Positions 6,493 through 7,769 of a stretch of DNA of 7,769 bases are shown one piece after another. The position numbers and the translations under genes were made by a program. Below the pieces are notes generated by a model. That model was not told the origin of the DNA. It did no database searches and saw only the letters and a list, made by a program, of their open reading frames with translations. The DNA comes from Actinomycetes bacterium (lineage in GTDB: Bacteria > Actinomycetota > Actinomycetes > Actinomycetales > Cellulomonadaceae). The DNA is taken from the NCBI GenBank assembly GCA_023438885.1, contig JAEXPS010000021.1, positions 1 to 7,769 of the forward strand, read 5' to 3'. The stretch's first letter is position 1. Every line of letters starts with the position of its first letter.

Positions 6493-6521
6493 TTGACCCT
6501 ATCGCGCATCCGGCATAAATT
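6493..6521 (+). promoter_or_regulatory. Putative sigma70-type promoter of xylA
   Basis: TTGACC (6493-6498) matches the -35 consensus at 5 of 6 bases. A 17-bp spacer leads to TAAATT (6516-6521), a 4-of-6 match to the -10. The predicted transcription start is near 6528, about 45 nt before the xylA GTG. The local AT-richness stands out from the surrounding sequence. Confidence 0.6.
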
Positions 6522-6537
6522 CACGACGGGAACTAAT
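6515..6537. promoter_or_regulatory. Candidate XylR operator (23-bp imperfect palindrome)
   Basis: The dyad is centred on 6526, with core TTCaCGaCGgGAA (6520-6532). Outer bases AT...AT also pair, giving 8 of 11 complementary positions. It overlaps the xylA -10 box and the predicted start site, where a bound repressor would block initiation. It is the only clear dyad in the divergent intergenic region. Confidence 0.5.
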
Positions 6538-6559
6538 CACCCACCCCTACTCTCTCGAT

Positions 6560-6565
6560 GAGGAG
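6560..6565 (+). promoter_or_regulatory. Ribosome-binding site of xylA, deciding the GTG start
   Basis: GAGGAG lies 7 nt upstream of the GTG at 6573. An in-frame ATG at 6558 overlaps this site and has no Shine-Dalgarno of its own, so the GTG is the better start. Confidence 0.8.
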
Positions 6566-6572
6566 ACCTGCT

Positions 6573-7748
6573 GTGGCGGACAAGCCCGCGTTCAAGTTCT
6601 CGTTCGGTCTCTGGACGGTCGGCTGGCGGGCGCAGGACCCGTTCGGCGACCCGACCCGCCCCGTCCTCGACCCCACCGAGGCCATCCACAAGCTCGCCGA
6701 GATCGGCGCGTGGGGCTTCACGTTCCACGACAACGACGTGTTCCCCTTCGACGCCGACGACGCGGACCGCCGCGCCCGCATCGACGCGGTGAAGAAGGCC
6801 TCCGAGGAGACCGGCCTGGTTATCGAGATGGTGACCACCAACACGTTCACCCACCCCGTGTTCAAGGACGGCGCGTTCACGTCGAACGACCGCTCCATCC
6901 GCCGCTTCGGCCTGCGCAAGGTGCTGCGCAACGTCGACCTCGCCGCCGAGCTCGGCGCGCAGTCGTTCGTCATGTGGGGTGGCCGTGAGGGCGTCGAGTA
7001 CGACAACTCGAAGGACCTCTACGCCGCGCACGCCCGCTACGCCGAGGGCATCGACACCGTCGCCGCCTACATCAAGCACAAGGGCTACGACCTGCGCATC
7101 GCGCTCGAGCCGAAGCCGAACGAGCCCCGGGGCGACATCTTCCTGCCGTCGATCGGCCACGCGCTGGCCCTCATCGACACCCTGGACAACGGCGACATCG
7201 TCGGCCTGAACCCGGAGACCGGGCACGAGCAGATGGCGACGCTCAACTACACGCACGGCCTGGCCCTGGCGCTGTACTGCGGCAAGCTGTTCCACATCGA
7301 CCTCAACGGCCAGCACGGCCCGAAGTACGACCAGGACCTGGTGTTCGGCCACGGCGACCTGCTGTCGGCGTTCTTCACGGTCGACCTGCTGGAGAACGGC
7401 TTCCCGGGTGGCGGCCCCCGCTACGAGGGCGCCCGCCACTTCGACTACAAGCCGTCGCGCACCGAGGGTGCCAAGGGCGTGTGGGACTCCGCGGCCGCGA
7501 ACATCCAGACCTACGAGCTGCTCGCTCGCAAGGCCGCCGAGTACCGCGCGGACCCCGAGGTCGTCGAGGCCATGAAGTACGCCGGCGTGCTCGACCTGTC
7601 GGTGCCGACCATGGCCGAGGGCGAGACGTTCGACGCGTTCCTGGCCGACCGCTCCACGCGTGAGGACTTCGACGCCGACGCCGCCGGTGCGCGCGAGTAC
7701 GGCCTGGTGCGCCTGCACCAGCTGGCTCTCGCCCACCTGATCGGCTGA
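6573..7748 (+). CDS. xylA: Xylose isomerase (actinobacterial short type)
   Basis: Interconverts D-xylose and D-xylulose (also D-glucose and D-fructose), the entry step of cytosolic xylose use. It is a TIM barrel with two divalent metals. The protein is 391 aa, matching Streptomyces/Arthrobacter-type enzymes (about 388-395) rather than the longer 440-aa class. Active-site residues are all visible: His52 and Asp55 in FHDND, Trp135 in VMWGGREG, Glu179 and Lys181 in EPKPNEPRGD, Glu215 and His218 in NPETGHEQ, Asp243 in HIDLNGQ, Asp253 and Asp255 in KYDQDL, and Asp291 in HFDYKP. The N-terminal FGLWTVGWRAQDPFG is typical. I chose the GTG at 6573 because of the GAGGAG 7 nt upstream. The gene is divergent from xylR, with a promoter and dyad between. 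It uses almost only G/C-ending codons, suggesting good expression. xylB is not seen; it may lie beyond the window edge. Confidence 0.97.
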   Translation: MADKPAFKFSFGLWTVGWRAQDPFGDPTRPVLDPTEAIHKLAEIGAWGFTFHDNDVFPFDADDADRRARIDAVKKASEETGLVIEMVTTNTFTHPVFKDGAFTSNDRSIRRFGLRKVLRNVDLAAELGAQSFVMWGGREGVEYDNSKDLYAAHARYAEGIDTVAAYIKHKGYDLRIALEPKPNEPRGDIFLPSIGHALALIDTLDNGDIVGLNPETGHEQMATLNYTHGLALALYCGKLFHIDLNGQHGPKYDQDLVFGHGDLLSAFFTVDLLENGFPGGGPRYEGARHFDYKPSRTEGAKGVWDSAAANIQTYELLARKAAEYRADPEVVEAMKYAGVLDLSVPTMAEGETFDAFLADRSTREDFDADAAGAREYGLVRLHQLALAHLIG

Positions 7749-7750
7749 CG

Positions 7751-7769
7751 CCCACCCCCACCCCCACCC
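7751..7769. repeat. C-rich tract after xylA stop, G-quadruplex motif on minus strand
   Basis: Begins 2 nt after the xylA TGA and runs to the window edge. It is CCC-A-CCCCC-A-CCCCC-A-CCC, so the complementary strand has four G-runs (3, 5, 5 and 3) with single-base loops. That is a very strong G-quadruplex pattern, on the template strand for xylA. It may continue beyond the window. Confidence 0.75.

Noticed and set aside
5086..6561. 491-codon plus-strand open frame opposite xylR
   Set aside because: Composition is typical of an antisense shadow, and the minus strand shows a full ROK protein.
6558..6572. ATG at 6558 as xylA start
   Set aside because: It overlaps the Shine-Dalgarno that serves the GTG at 6573 and would add five non-conserved residues.
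1..7769. tRNA, rRNA, riboswitch, CRISPR, phage or defence genes
   Set aside because: None visible on either strand; the coding sequences fill the window and all six belong to known metabolic or regulatory families.

Overview
This window is an ordinary, very GC-rich actinobacterial chromosomal segment with six protein-coding genes. MshA (mycothiol biosynthesis) restricts it to Actinobacteria. The MshA-phosphoglyceromutase neighbourhood, a Streptomyces/Arthrobacter-type short xylose isomerase and frequent GTG starts fit a plant-polymer-degrading Micrococcales bacterium such as a Cellulomonas relative; the genus is an inference. There are no RNA genes, CRISPR arrays, transposases or phage genes, and no intergenic stretch above 300 bases.

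Layout: five genes lie head-to-tail on the minus strand, read right to left. They are a ROK-family repressor (xylR-like, start 6489), a seven-bladed lactonase (start 5221), a CoA-acylating methylmalonate-semialdehyde dehydrogenase (mmsA/iolA, start 3813), D-inositol-3-phosphate glycosyltransferase (mshA, start 2224) and phosphoglycerate mutase (gpmA, start 828). xylA (xylose isomerase) lies on the plus strand, divergent from the repressor. Gaps are 11 bp (xylR-lactonase), 61 bp, 86 bp and 55 bp.

How they fit together: the roughly 80-bp xylR-xylA intergenic region holds a good sigma70-like promoter for xylA. A 23-bp imperfect palindrome overlaps its -10 and predicted start site, which is the expected arrangement for xylose-responsive repression. 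The lactonase is probably translated from the xylR transcript. mmsA (end of inositol or valine catabolism) sits directly upstream of mshA, which consumes inositol phosphate. gpmA is a housekeeping glycolytic gene that commonly lies near mshA in actinobacteria.

The least ordinary feature lies inside the lactonase gene. About 195 bp (roughly 4284-4477), centred on a perfect 12-bp inverted repeat with an inner 7-bp inverted repeat, is flanked symmetrically by a pyrimidine-rich tract on one side and five 9-bp purine-rich repeats on the other. It adds about 64 in-frame low-complexity residues in the middle of a beta-propeller and looks like a repeat element or expansion tolerated inside a coding sequence. 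Other points worth a second look are a ROK regulator lacking the family's zinc cysteines, a G-quadruplex motif right after the xylA stop, and a possibly leaderless mshA. I found no convincing new multi-gene system.
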